A stretch of DNA of 64,000 nt, from positions 186,001 through 250,000 of the forward strand of contig LN874945.1 in NCBI GenBank assembly GCA_001282665.1, given 5' to 3'. Below, in pieces: positions 34,301 through 43,150 of this stretch; position 1 is the first letter of the stretch; each line of letters begins with the position of its first letter. Made by a program: the position numbers and the translations under genes. The DNA is from Clostridiales bacterium mt11. GTDB taxonomy: Bacteria; Bacillota; Clostridia; Tissierellales; Tepidimicrobiaceae. The notes under the pieces are model-generated. The model was not told the origin of the DNA. It saw nothing but the letters and a program-made list of their open reading frames with translations, and searched no databases.

Positions 34301-35826
34301 ATTCACTATATAAGGATGGTGTGCCTTTTGAATTTGGCAAGGAGTTCAACAAAGAAGCAGAAATTTTTAGATTTGAACTATTAGGAAAAAAAGGACATAT
34401 AGATGGGGAATCAGGAATCATCAATATCGAACTTCCAGAAGAAACACCAGATGAGGAATTAAAAGATGCAGTACCTATAATAGAAATTTCTGAGGGTGCA
34501 GTTGTATCCCCTAAAATGGAGGAAAAACAGGACTTTACCAAAGATGTAGAGTATATGGTAACTGCTGAAGATGGCATAACTGTAAAGAAATATACAGTTA
34601 AGATTGAAAAAAAACAAGGGGTAGAGAGCAGTAAAAAAGATATATTAGATGGCAAAGTAATAGGATTTTCAAATGCTCAGTTTAAAATAGATAATCAAAA
34701 AGGAACTGTTAATATAGAACTTCCAATAGGAACTGATGTAGATGAATTAAAAAATCTTAAAGTATCATTTGAACATCAAGGAATAAGCATATCTCCAACT
34801 GTAGATGAGCCACAGGATTTCTCAAATGGATTAGTTATATACACAGTAATGGCAGAAGATGAAACTTCAAGAGAATATGAAGTTTCAGTTAATATAAAAC
34901 AAGCAGATCTATTTTGGTTTACTAAATTTGTATTGAGGAGAGTAGAGGGAGAAATAGATAGAGGCAATAGAGAAATAAAATTGAAATTGCCCTATGGAGT
35001 GTTTTTGGAGGAAGCTACACCAAATGAGATGAAATATGAACCAATAACGCCAAATACCTCTTTAAGTCCTGGATTAGGCTCATTAAGTAATTTTTCAAAT
35101 AAAGATGGAACAAAATTATCAATTGAGCCTTACCCTAATCAAGAGGATAGAGTGATTTATACTTTAAAGATAGAAGGCATTTCTCCTTCTGGAAACAGTA
35201 AGATTAGGAAATTTTCTGTTCCTGGTGTAGAGACCAATATAAAAGAAAATACCATAGAACTTAAACTTCCAGAGGGTATGGATAAATATGATATTGAAGA
35301 TTTAGTCCCAAAGATTGAATGGAACGGGAAAACTATAGATCCAGATCCTAAAGGAGATAATAATTCACTAGCCAACTATTATAAAGACTACGTACTGACA
35401 GATGAAGATGGCAATGTAAATCTATATACGGTAAAAATAATTGAATCTAATGGTGGGGGTTCCACAGGAGGAGATGGTGAAGATAAAATCAAGGATAAAG
35501 ATGAAATGAAAATAGAATCCTTTAAGATAAAAAATATAGAAGGGGAAATAGACAACAGTACTGGAAGAATATATATAGAACTTCCCTATGAATTAGATTT
35601 ACGTAATATATCTCCAATCATTAAAACGTCTAAAGGAAGTACCATATACCCAAGTTTAGGACAAGCATTGGATTTAAGATATTCTAATAAATTTATTTTA
35701 TCAAATGGAAAGGAATCTAAGGTTTATACTTTGATTATTAGAGTATTAGAACCAAAACCAGCTACAAAACTGTGGAGATATATAGAGGATTATGGTGAAA
35801 CGGAAGATTATCAAGTTGTATATTAA
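31396..35826 (+). CDS. Giant secreted protein: DUF5018-like beta repeats with an embedded transcobalamin-like alpha-toroid
   Basis: A 1476-residue exported protein (signal peptide cleaved near SFA/EW). After an unrecognised N-terminal region (30-370) come cadherin-like/DUF5018-type beta modules, each with the pattern I-x-G-x-I...I-x-I-E-L-P...SP...DFS...Y-T-V. About three lie before and five after a helical segment (about 650-970). That segment resembles the alpha/alpha-toroid of the prenyltransferase/intrinsic factor fold: ISSLNPNKQTDPDRLVMTL, NDQIFGLIALD and FDAWGAVNSESTAQVIIAL, the last also present in the lipoprotein at 40509. There is no LPXTG, SLH or membrane anchor at the C-terminus. 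It probably acts on the cell surface as a corrinoid-binding or scaffold protein; the function is inferred from the operon. Confidence 0.75.
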   Translation: MMKRNYRFFILILALIILSTATMPSFAEWTGVIPDWWVYRFDTIFSREYYEASGGVMSYNLTHGTNNKHSTLVPMRLSNDRNYVGIENSSKLNDYKLTIREVRSGRYWTEGMGNANDYRDPGKLVLDNKKRDYFLPYKHFYEFTYDNGKKTDRVPVWMMMIIERNPEDRTLKEEVQDLWDEFISAYEDLDDFSREIKEQGQPKKPGDYHPMHAGFIDNIKRELNAILNPGWNADPRLEYVYVWIEKMYNPKTLDPNLKREQVEALLDTCYEAMEYVESHRVNEPEILEAKLGKHTGIIDKRNNNVKLYIPEDTKIEKDKLEIYTPDWVKAQFKSGDFEIGKSVVYTIQALDALHEKYEDVKDYDVKEDWTIEFIKGESKQLVNSARYISEDGNKIEASISDGEINFNIPFEVDLTSFPLEIYHTAEKLFYTDENNEDIELKDGDLIDVSKPIDIKLKTGDKERIYKLNVVSNKSDENQITFFNINSSSGKIDHDNGEITVMLPFETDISNLKPNIKTSYRATVLPQSNVVQDFSKGFVEYIVKSESGKEKTYQVKIERAGASQEKEVLSFKIGTIEGEIRENIIEIELPPNIKLDKIKPTIEVSKFAEVSPKSGEEVDFSSKKFIYTVIAQDGSKKEYMVNIEQEGSGGEIGFPDEDFYNKLITLRDNIYKRYKEDASDDWEWMNIGFYEGRHNGKEVAAGVAEKYEDIPKKFDIYRKISSLNPNKQTDPDRLVMTLTAMGIDASNLKKLQKDGKPFMIKGEEVTDLVERIYNFPAPIEDTTVNDQIFGLIALDMGDYSVPADAKYSREFMIEYILNHKYGTDGFGIDMVGMLIQSLYPYRDDPIYGERVKKKLDEGLDIILGHKTVEKVNPMRDDFLFDAWGAVNSESTAQVIIALCSMGIDPYSDIRFSRGTDDNMIVNWINKFATSNLDGFGHTNNKDNFMATYQGMYALQWYINFIENGGSGNPYSLYKDGVPFEFGKEFNKEAEIFRFELLGKKGHIDGESGIINIELPEETPDEELKDAVPIIEISEGAVVSPKMEEKQDFTKDVEYMVTAEDGITVKKYTVKIEKKQGVESSKKDILDGKVIGFSNAQFKIDNQKGTVNIELPIGTDVDELKNLKVSFEHQGISISPTVDEPQDFSNGLVIYTVMAEDETSREYEVSVNIKQADLFWFTKFVLRRVEGEIDRGNREIKLKLPYGVFLEEATPNEMKYEPITPNTSLSPGLGSLSNFSNKDGTKLSIEPYPNQEDRVIYTLKIEGISPSGNSKIRKFSVPGVETNIKENTIELKLPEGMDKYDIEDLVPKIEWNGKTIDPDPKGDNNSLANYYKDYVLTDEDGNVNLYTVKIIESNGGGSTGGDGEDKIKDKDEMKIESFKIKNIEGEIDNSTGRIYIELPYELDLRNISPIIKTSKGSTIYPSLGQALDLRYSNKFILSNGKESKVYTLIIRVLEPKPATKLWRYIEDYGETEDYQVVY

Positions 35827-35849
35827 GCCAAAGAAAAGGAGGAGAGCAT

Positions 35850-38800
35850 GTGGATAAAAGGATATTCAAATTTCTATTAAGTTTTATTATAGTATTTACA
35901 ATTATATTAAGTACACAATATACTGAAAAAGTATTTGCTGAGAAGATAGATCCTAAAGATTATATCAAAGATATTAAGATTATAGATAATGATGGAAATG
36001 CAGAAGATTGGTTTGATGGGTTTAGGATTGAAGATAATAAACTTATTTTAGTGGTAGAAGAAAATAAGATTGATTTATTTTGGAATTGGGAAGATAGTGG
36101 TAATTTAGAATGGAAGGATTTAATTATTGAGACTGAGAATATTCAAAAGATAATAGTAAATAACCCAATAAGTTTACCAGCAAACGAGGACTGGGAATTT
36201 ATTTCTGCCAAAGGTATAAAAAACTTTGAGGCAAAACCAGAAGAATGGAATAAAGGTGTAAATTTCTTAAAATTGGGAGCATATGTAGAAGGAGAATATT
36301 GGAACGAATATCAGGCGCTTTTTTCCAAGGATGCTCCTCTAGAATTTACTTTTATATCAGTAGACGGTGAAAGATTTACCCTTGAGTGGGAAGCTATTGG
36401 CTACAAAGTGAAAAAGCCTGATAAAGAGGAAATTATAGAAATATCTATAACACCACAGAATAACTATGATGAGACTGCAAAGGCTGGAATTGTAAAAGAA
36501 AAAGACGGTGAGGAAACTCTAGTGTATAGTGAGTACTACAAAATAGGAGATACAGTTACGATTAAATCCATAGGTGGAGAGAAAAGTAAATTTAAAGAGT
36601 GGTATTCAACAAACTATTATCAAGATCCTCCCAAAGGACATGATCCAAGTAAATATATAATACTTGAGAAATTTATAGGTGATATAAATAAGAATGAACT
36701 GACATTTACAGTAGATGAAAAGTTTAAAAATATAAAGAAGAACAGTAGAGGTAAAAATAAATTATCTATAGATGCAAGTTTTAATACATTTAATAAAGTA
36801 TATATGAATACTGCTCCTGAGAATGAGAAATTAAAGGCAACTGTAGATAGAGATGTGGTTCCAGGTGGGGATCAATTTACAATAGAAGCAAAGTCTGAAG
36901 ATGAAAATTGGATGTTTGATGAATGGGAATTGTACCCTATAATAACTGGATTTCATACTCTGAATCCTGATGCTAACTTAACAGAGCCAAAATTGACATT
37001 GACCATGGAAGATACAAATATTCAAATTAGTGAAGAAAGATTCAAGTTATATGCTACAGCACATTTTAAGGAGAGAGATAAAGAACCAGAAGAAAAACAA
37101 AAATACACCATAGACTTCAATACCAATGGTGGAAATGATATGCCATCTGCAGAAGTAAAAGAAGGTCAAGTATTTACTAAATCAGCTGATCCAATAAGGG
37201 AAGGATATAAATTTGTAGGCTGGTATAGTGATGAAAAGTTAACTAATAAATTCGACTTTAGTACTGAAATAAAAGCAGATATAACCTTATATGCAAAGTG
37301 GGAAGAGGATAAAAATACTCCACCAGTAGGAGAATTTGAAATATTAGATGTTAAATTGCACGATACGTTTGAAGGAAAAGAATGGCTTTTAGAATATAAG
37401 ATCGAAGATGAAACAATTGCTCTGTTCCTGTTAGGAGGGGATCACCTACAATGGATAGAAGAAAATGATGCTTATCTTGAGGATGTTAAACTAAAAATAA
37501 AAACCCACGGGGTAAAGGATATAACATTAGAAAATAAGAATGATAAATATAAAGTGGATAAGAGGATTACCAAATCCTATAATGACTGGGAAGAAGGAAT
37601 ATCATTTCTAGAGTTTGGAACGAAAAATGGAGAAGTTGATATAGAAAATCCACCTACACTTATTTTTCACACTACAAGTGGAGAGGATATCCCATACAAA
37701 TTAAATTTCAAAGAAGGGGAATTGCCATTTAAAGTAGAAATATCTATAACTCCACAGAATGTTTATGATAAAACTGCTAAAGCAGGAATTATTAAGTATG
37801 ATGAAAATGAAGAAGAATTTGTTTCATTTGGACATTATGAAATAGGGGATACAGTTACAATCAAAGCCATAGACGGGGAGAAAAGTAAATTTAAAGGATG
37901 GTGGTCAGGAGAATATTATCAAAGTCCTCCTGAAGGACATGATCCATCAAAACATATAATACTTGAAGATTTTATAGGAGATATAACTGATAATGAATTG
38001 AAATTTACAATAGATGAAAAGTTTAAAAACCTAAAGACCGTAGGTGGCACAAAAGACAAGTTATCTATAAGTGCTAATTTTGATACATCTAGCAAGATAT
38101 TTATGAATACTGAACCTGAGAATGATAAATTAATTGCAACTATATATAGAGATGTGGTTCCAAAGGGAGAAGAATTTACAATAGAAGCAAAGTCCGAAGA
38201 TGAAAACTGGGTATTTGATAGATGGGAAATGGATCCTCCAATAACTGGAGATAATACTGCTAATCCTGATGTAAATTTAAAAATGAAGAAACTAACACTA
38301 AATATGCCAGATTTAGCAAACCCTCAGGAGATTGAAAAGAGTCATAGATTAAACATAACAGCACATTTTAAGGAGAGAGATAAAGAACCAGGAATTCAGA
38401 ATATAGAACTAATACAATTAGAAACCAATGAAAACTTGCCAAATAAAATAAGAATTATCACAACTAACAATGAGACTGTAGAAGTAGATGTAAAACGATG
38501 GGAAACAGGTAATATAGATTTATCTCAATCAGGAGAATATACTATAAAAGCTGTTATAGACTGGAATTTAGAAGAAAAGGAAATAGATGTCCAAATAGTA
38601 GTAAAAGGTGACACAGAAGAGAAACAAAAATATACCATAAATTACAACGCTAATGGTGGCAATGAAATACCTTCTATAGAAGTAGAAGAAGGACAAGTAC
38701 TTACAAAACCAGTTGACCCGACAAAAGAAGGCTACAGATTTGTAGGCTGGTATATGGATGAAGATTTAATAGAGGGATTTGACTTCAATACTCCCATTAC

Positions 38801-40421
38801 AGAAAATATAGTCCTATATGCTAAATGGGAAAAAGACGAATCCACAGATGAAACCCTTGAAATAACATCTGTAGAATTAGTAAAGGGTGGAAAAATAATA
38901 TCCAAGGGAGTTATAAAGAATAGAAAAATAACCTTAGAGCTTCCAAAGGGATATGATGAATCCATTATTGGAGGTAATCATTTTCTTAAAATAACTGGTA
39001 CAGAAGGAGCAAATCTTTCTCAAGATAGAGGATATGACGGTCCTATTGAAGAATGGGATAACGGAAATATATCCAATAGCATTATGGCAGGACAATCTAA
39101 AAAATTCACTCTATATAGGGGAGATAATTTTGTAGAATACACTATAGAAATAATAGAGCAAAGAGAACCTACTCTACCAGAAAAAAATGAGTATACCATA
39201 ACATTCAACACCAATGGTGGAAGTGGTATAAGTTCACAAAAAGTAAAAGAAGATAAAAAAGTATTTAGACCATCAGATCCTACTAAATTAGGTTATAAAT
39301 TTGTAGGTTGGTATGAAGATTCAAACCTTACAAGAGTATTTGATTTTAATACTTCTATTGTAGAAAATATAATCTTATATGCTAAATGGGAAAAAACGGA
39401 CAAGCCTACTCCAAAGCCAGAAGAAAAAGGTGAACCTAAAATTACTGGTTTTAGTCTATTAGGAGTAAAAGGGTATATCAACCACAATAAAGAAACCATA
39501 GAGGTATATTTACCATTTACCATGGATTTAGATTATTTAGTTCCAGACATCAGCTATGAAGGAGAAGATATTTACCCAAGTATTGGTAAACCTCAAAATT
39601 TCAATAGAACTATGTATTATACAGTATCGGGTAATGGATATAGCTCCAAAACCTATAAAGTCTATGTAGATATGCCGCAAGATAGGTACGATAGATATGA
39701 CAGATATGGTAGATACGATAGGAATACTTACTATGATTTTGAAAATTGGTATAGACCTTCACCAGAAAGCAGTAAAAAGAATAAAGATAATAAGGACTGG
39801 TACGAAATAACTCAAGAAATCAAGAAAAAGAGATTAGAAGAGGAAGAGACCCCTTCCTTAACCAGTAAGGAAGTTAAAAAAGCTGCATTAAATGAGGCAG
39901 GACGAATTACAGCTCAAAGTGAAAGTGAAAAGAGAGATTTATCTATCAGTCAAGGTAATGACCATATGGAAATAAAATTAAACTCCCTTGGGAAAAGTGA
40001 TTATATGAAAAATCAAATCAATATTCCAGCAGGGGTATTGACCAATCTCAACGAATTAGGATTTGACTATTTAAAATATAGTACCACTTTAGTTAGAATT
40101 AAGATTTTCCCCTTTATGGATAGTGCCGATGGATTATATCTAAATATTAAACCTGCACCAAGTAATATCCAATCTATTTGGAAAAAGACCAAAGGGGCAG
40201 GAAGGATGTTTCATATTGAAACCAACTCCACTAAAGCAGGGCTATCCTTTGAAATGAAACTAGATAAAAATCTACCAAGGGAACAGATAAGAGTAGTCAA
40301 GTATAACTATATGAAGAGTAAATTTGAAGATATAAACCCAGACAAATGGTCTATAATCAATAGACATGTCCATGTAGAACAAGTTTCAGATGGAATATAT
40401 GGGATTATGTACGAAAAATAA
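35850..40421 (+). CDS. Giant secreted protein with internal duplication and InlB-type B-repeats
   Basis: A 1523-residue exported protein (signal peptide ending near KVFA). An internal duplication spans about residues 199-414 and 632-847 (both open with EISITPQN and close with HFKERDKEP). Three InlB/Flg_new B-repeats (about 418-482, 926-995, 1110-1180) carry F-N-T/Y-N-A-NGG...GYKFVGWY...LYAKWE. A DUF5018-like module (about 1193-1277), a Tyr/Arg/Asp tract (RYDRYDRYGRYDR) and a C-terminal domain of about 190 residues without known family follow. It starts with GTG at 35850, six bases after AGGAGG. It looks like an adhesive or scaffold protein of the surface system; no catalytic motif was seen. 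Confidence 0.75.
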   Translation: MDKRIFKFLLSFIIVFTIILSTQYTEKVFAEKIDPKDYIKDIKIIDNDGNAEDWFDGFRIEDNKLILVVEENKIDLFWNWEDSGNLEWKDLIIETENIQKIIVNNPISLPANEDWEFISAKGIKNFEAKPEEWNKGVNFLKLGAYVEGEYWNEYQALFSKDAPLEFTFISVDGERFTLEWEAIGYKVKKPDKEEIIEISITPQNNYDETAKAGIVKEKDGEETLVYSEYYKIGDTVTIKSIGGEKSKFKEWYSTNYYQDPPKGHDPSKYIILEKFIGDINKNELTFTVDEKFKNIKKNSRGKNKLSIDASFNTFNKVYMNTAPENEKLKATVDRDVVPGGDQFTIEAKSEDENWMFDEWELYPIITGFHTLNPDANLTEPKLTLTMEDTNIQISEERFKLYATAHFKERDKEPEEKQKYTIDFNTNGGNDMPSAEVKEGQVFTKSADPIREGYKFVGWYSDEKLTNKFDFSTEIKADITLYAKWEEDKNTPPVGEFEILDVKLHDTFEGKEWLLEYKIEDETIALFLLGGDHLQWIEENDAYLEDVKLKIKTHGVKDITLENKNDKYKVDKRITKSYNDWEEGISFLEFGTKNGEVDIENPPTLIFHTTSGEDIPYKLNFKEGELPFKVEISITPQNVYDKTAKAGIIKYDENEEEFVSFGHYEIGDTVTIKAIDGEKSKFKGWWSGEYYQSPPEGHDPSKHIILEDFIGDITDNELKFTIDEKFKNLKTVGGTKDKLSISANFDTSSKIFMNTEPENDKLIATIYRDVVPKGEEFTIEAKSEDENWVFDRWEMDPPITGDNTANPDVNLKMKKLTLNMPDLANPQEIEKSHRLNITAHFKERDKEPGIQNIELIQLETNENLPNKIRIITTNNETVEVDVKRWETGNIDLSQSGEYTIKAVIDWNLEEKEIDVQIVVKGDTEEKQKYTINYNANGGNEIPSIEVEEGQVLTKPVDPTKEGYRFVGWYMDEDLIEGFDFNTPITENIVLYAKWEKDESTDETLEITSVELVKGGKIISKGVIKNRKITLELPKGYDESIIGGNHFLKITGTEGANLSQDRGYDGPIEEWDNGNISNSIMAGQSKKFTLYRGDNFVEYTIEIIEQREPTLPEKNEYTITFNTNGGSGISSQKVKEDKKVFRPSDPTKLGYKFVGWYEDSNLTRVFDFNTSIVENIILYAKWEKTDKPTPKPEEKGEPKITGFSLLGVKGYINHNKETIEVYLPFTMDLDYLVPDISYEGEDIYPSIGKPQNFNRTMYYTVSGNGYSSKTYKVYVDMPQDRYDRYDRYGRYDRNTYYDFENWYRPSPESSKKNKDNKDWYEITQEIKKKRLEEEETPSLTSKEVKKAALNEAGRITAQSESEKRDLSISQGNDHMEIKLNSLGKSDYMKNQINIPAGVLTNLNELGFDYLKYSTTLVRIKIFPFMDSADGLYLNIKPAPSNIQSIWKKTKGAGRMFHIETNSTKAGLSFEMKLDKNLPREQIRVVKYNYMKSKFEDINPDKWSIINRHVHVEQVSDGIYGIMYEK

Positions 40422-40437
40422 ATAATGAAAAATGAAC

Positions 40438-40481
40438 AACTACAAAGGCTTAAACTATGAAATAGTTAGGCTTTTGTAGTT
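40438..40481 (+). terminator. Intercistronic hairpin after the second giant gene
   Basis: AACTACAAA (40438-40446) pairs with TTTGTAGTT (40473-40481), extended by GGC/GCT pairs inward. There is no T-run, so it is more likely an mRNA-processing or stabilising structure than a full terminator. Confidence 0.5.
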
Positions 40482-40508
40482 AATATATATAATGAAAGGA
40501 AGAGAAAT

Positions 40509-41525
40509 ATGAATTATAAACAGAAGAAGTTGCTTTCTTTAATATTTATTTTAATTCTATCTCTAAATTTAGTTGCCTGTACTAATAGTGTCTTAACAAG
40601 TACTGATGTAGACAAGAAAATAGAAGAAACAGCAAATCTTATGCTAGAAACTATAACCAACCCTACAATATCTTCTTTAGCAGGAGAGTGGACAGTATTG
40701 TCCTTAGCTAGATCTGATTTAGATATAGATGAGGATTATTTTGAAAGATATTATAACAATGTGGTGGAAATTGTAAAAGAAAAAGAAGGGATATTACATG
40801 AGAGAAAATATACGGAATATTCTAGAGTTATACTAGCTTTAACTGCCATAGGTAAAGATCCTACAGATGTAGGAGGATACAATCTGCTGGAAGCATTAGG
40901 AGATTATGAAAAGGTTATATATCAGGGGATAAATGGGCCTATCTTTGCTTTAATAGCTTTGGATTCAAAGGATTATGAAATCCCTCAAAATCTGAATGCA
41001 GATGTTCAAGGTACTAGGGATATGTATGTAGATTATATTCTGGAAAATCAATTAAAGGATGGTGGTTTTTCCATATTAGGAGAAGAACCAGGGGATCCAG
41101 ATATAACAGCTATGGCATTGCAAGCTTTATCCAAATATAGGGAAAGACCAGAGGTAGATGGAGCTATAGAAAGAGCTTTAGAATATCTATCTAGTGTTCA
41201 ATTAGAAGATGGGGGATATTCTAGTTGGGGGGCTGCCAATTCGGAATCCGTAGTACAGGTCATGGTAGCTCTTACAGAATTAGGAATAGACCTAGAAGAT
41301 GAAAGGTTTGTAAATGATGGTAATACTCTAATAGATAACTTACAGACCTTTTATGTAGATGGTGGAGGCTTTATGCATATAAAAGAAGGAGAAAAGGAAA
41401 ATGGCGGAGGACAAGCAGGTACAATAGATCCTATGGCTACAGATCAAGGAATGTATGGTCTAGTGGCATATAATAGGTATAAAGAAAACAAAAATAGCTT
41501 GTATGATATGACAGATGTAAAATAG
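40509..41525 (+). CDS. Lipoprotein with alpha/alpha-toroid like the N-terminal domain of intrinsic factor/transcobalamin
   Basis: A 338-residue lipoprotein (lipobox LNLVACT, Cys25). The body is built of helical-hairpin repeats of the prenyltransferase/squalene cyclase-like toroid: SRVILALTAIGKDP, GPIFALIALDSKDYE, ENQLKDGGFSILG, DITAMALQALSKY, SSVQLEDGGYSSWG, ANSESVVQVMVALTELGID and MATDQGMYGLVAY. The D-x-T-A-M-A-L and Q-x-x-D-G-G motifs are those of the alpha domain of mammalian cobalamin carriers, and no cyclase catalytic acid motif (DXDD) is present. The next gene encodes the matching DUF4430 half, so together they could form a two-chain corrinoid binder. B12 control supports this; binding is inferred. 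Confidence 0.83.
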   Translation: MNYKQKKLLSLIFILILSLNLVACTNSVLTSTDVDKKIEETANLMLETITNPTISSLAGEWTVLSLARSDLDIDEDYFERYYNNVVEIVKEKEGILHERKYTEYSRVILALTAIGKDPTDVGGYNLLEALGDYEKVIYQGINGPIFALIALDSKDYEIPQNLNADVQGTRDMYVDYILENQLKDGGFSILGEEPGDPDITAMALQALSKYRERPEVDGAIERALEYLSSVQLEDGGYSSWGAANSESVVQVMVALTELGIDLEDERFVNDGNTLIDNLQTFYVDGGGFMHIKEGEKENGGGQAGTIDPMATDQGMYGLVAYNRYKENKNSLYDMTDVK

Positions 41526-41567
41526 CCAAATTAAGGTTAAGGGAGTCCAACTCTAGGTGGTGAGAAC

Positions 41568-42275
41568 ATGAAGAATAAAAAAATAAAAATAGCTTTAATA
41601 ATAGGGATTATGCTAACTGTTTCCTTCTTTTTAAGTGGTAGAGATGAAATAGTCCCTTTAAGTTCAGAACAACTAAAAAATCAGGGCATCAATCAATCTG
41701 ATGAATTAGTAAAAGAACAGAAAGCTAAAAAGGATAGGATAATAGCAGAAGATAAGGAAAGCAAAGAAAAAAAAGATAAATACTTGACAGATCCAATTCC
41801 AGAGGGTAAACCTAAGCCAGTAGAATGGCAGGACGTAAATATAGACAAAGATAAAATCCATATGGTAACTCTATCCGTTACCTGCAAGTCCATATTAAAC
41901 AATATGGATAAATTTAATGAAGATAAATTAGAGGTATTGCCGGAAGATGGAATAATATATCCAGCTAAAAAGGTGGTATTTTATGAAGGAGAATCCGTAT
42001 TTGATGTGCTGTTAAGGGAGATGCAGGAGAACGAAATTCATATGGAATTTGAAATGACTCCTATATACAACAGCCATTATATTGCAGGGATCAATAATAT
42101 ATACGAATTTGACTGTGGGGAATTGAGCGGCTGGATGTATAAGGTAAATGATTGGTTTCCCAATTATGGAGTTAGCAGATATCAATTGGAAGATGGAGAT
42201 GTAGTAGAGTTAATCTATACCTGTGATTTAGGTAGGGACATAGGAGGAGATAGTGCATTAAGGGGGGAAGACTAA
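41568..42275 (+). CDS. Membrane-anchored transcobalamin-like (DUF4430) protein adjacent to the ECF transporter
   Basis: A 235-residue protein with a short cytoplasmic tip, a transmembrane helix (about 7-25), a charged linker (40-75) and a DUF4430 domain (about 95-230) with YIAGINNIYEFDCGELSGWMY, NYGVSRYQLEDGDVVELIY and TCDLGRDIGG. It is closely similar in its core to the protein at 25412 but has a shorter spacer, so it would lie close to the membrane. Its stop overlaps the ecfT start (TAATG), which supports a direct hand-over role to the importer. Confidence 0.85.
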   Translation: MKNKKIKIALIIGIMLTVSFFLSGRDEIVPLSSEQLKNQGINQSDELVKEQKAKKDRIIAEDKESKEKKDKYLTDPIPEGKPKPVEWQDVNIDKDKIHMVTLSVTCKSILNNMDKFNEDKLEVLPEDGIIYPAKKVVFYEGESVFDVLLREMQENEIHMEFEMTPIYNSHYIAGINNIYEFDCGELSGWMYKVNDWFPNYGVSRYQLEDGDVVELIYTCDLGRDIGGDSALRGED

Positions 42276-43150
42276 TGGACAGCTTTTCTAATTATCATCC
42301 TATTATAAATTTTATTTATTTTACTTCGGTTATAGTATTTAGCATGTTTTTTATGCATCCCATATTTCAAACTATAGCCATTATTTCAGCTTTTATCTAT
42401 TCCATCATATTAAATGAGAAAAAGGGGTTAGCTTATATGCTGCCATTACTTATATTTATGGCAATACTAAATCCTCTATTCAACCATGCTGGTAGTACCA
42501 TTTTATTTTACTTTAAAAATGGTAATCCATTTACATTAGAATCCATGATATATGGTATAGCTTCAGCTGTAATGTTTGTAACGGTAATATTATGGTTTTC
42601 CTGTCACAATGAAATAATGACTTCAGATAAGATAATATATCTATTTGGAAGTATAATACCCTCCTTATCTCTTATATTTTCTATGGTTCTAAGGTTTGTT
42701 CCAAGATATATAGAACAAATCAAGATAATCTCCAATTCTCAAAAGGCAATTGGGAGGGATATTACCCAAGGAAATATAATTCAAAGGGCTAAAAATGGGC
42801 TAAAAATATTATCCATAATGATCACATGGGCATTGGAAAACTCCATAGAAACGGCTGACTCTATGAAGGCAAGGGGCTATGGACTACCTGGTAGAACTAG
42901 CTTTTCCATATTTAGGTTTGATAAAAGGGATAAAATAGTTCTTTTGGTTTTATTAATGCTAATTATTATCATATTAATAGGGGCATTTTGGGGAGAAAAT
43001 ACAATCCGATTTTTCCCATCTATAAAATTGCCAAGCATTACGGTATATAGCGTAATTGTATATATGGCATATTTTTTATTATGTATGCTCCCAGTTATCA
43101 TAAATATTCAGGAGGCAATCAAATGGAGATCTATAAAATCAAAGATTTAA
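42275..43150 (+). CDS. ecfT: ECF transporter transmembrane component EcfT
   Basis: A 291-residue CbiQ/EcfT-family membrane protein with about six helices. The coupling helices that grip the ATPases contain the diagnostic Ala-Arg-Gly motifs, here SMKARGYGLPGRTS (about residues 196-209). It is translationally coupled to the DUF4430 gene upstream and overlaps the ecfA gene by 28 bases, giving a compact module that ends with the S component. EcfT links the ATPase pair to the substrate-binding S component. Confidence 0.92.
   Translation: MDSFSNYHPIINFIYFTSVIVFSMFFMHPIFQTIAIISAFIYSIILNEKKGLAYMLPLLIFMAILNPLFNHAGSTILFYFKNGNPFTLESMIYGIASAVMFVTVILWFSCHNEIMTSDKIIYLFGSIIPSLSLIFSMVLRFVPRYIEQIKIISNSQKAIGRDITQGNIIQRAKNGLKILSIMITWALENSIETADSMKARGYGLPGRTSFSIFRFDKRDKIVLLVLLMLIIIILIGAFWGENTIRFFPSIKLPSITVYSVIVYMAYFLLCMLPVIINIQEAIKWRSIKSKI

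Noticed and set aside
39685..39730. Short tandem repeat tract as a phase-variable element or CRISPR-like repeat
   Set aside because: It is an in-frame coding repeat (Arg-Tyr-Asp units) of imperfect copies without spacer structure.
31396..40421. Cell-wall sortase substrates (LPXTG) or S-layer (SLH) proteins
   Set aside because: No LPXTG, hydrophobic C-terminus or SLH repeats were found in either giant protein.
40509..41525. Terpene cyclase or prenyltransferase
   Set aside because: The toroid repeats are present but the DXDD catalytic acid motif and zinc ligands are not visible, and it is a lipoprotein in a B12-controlled operon.
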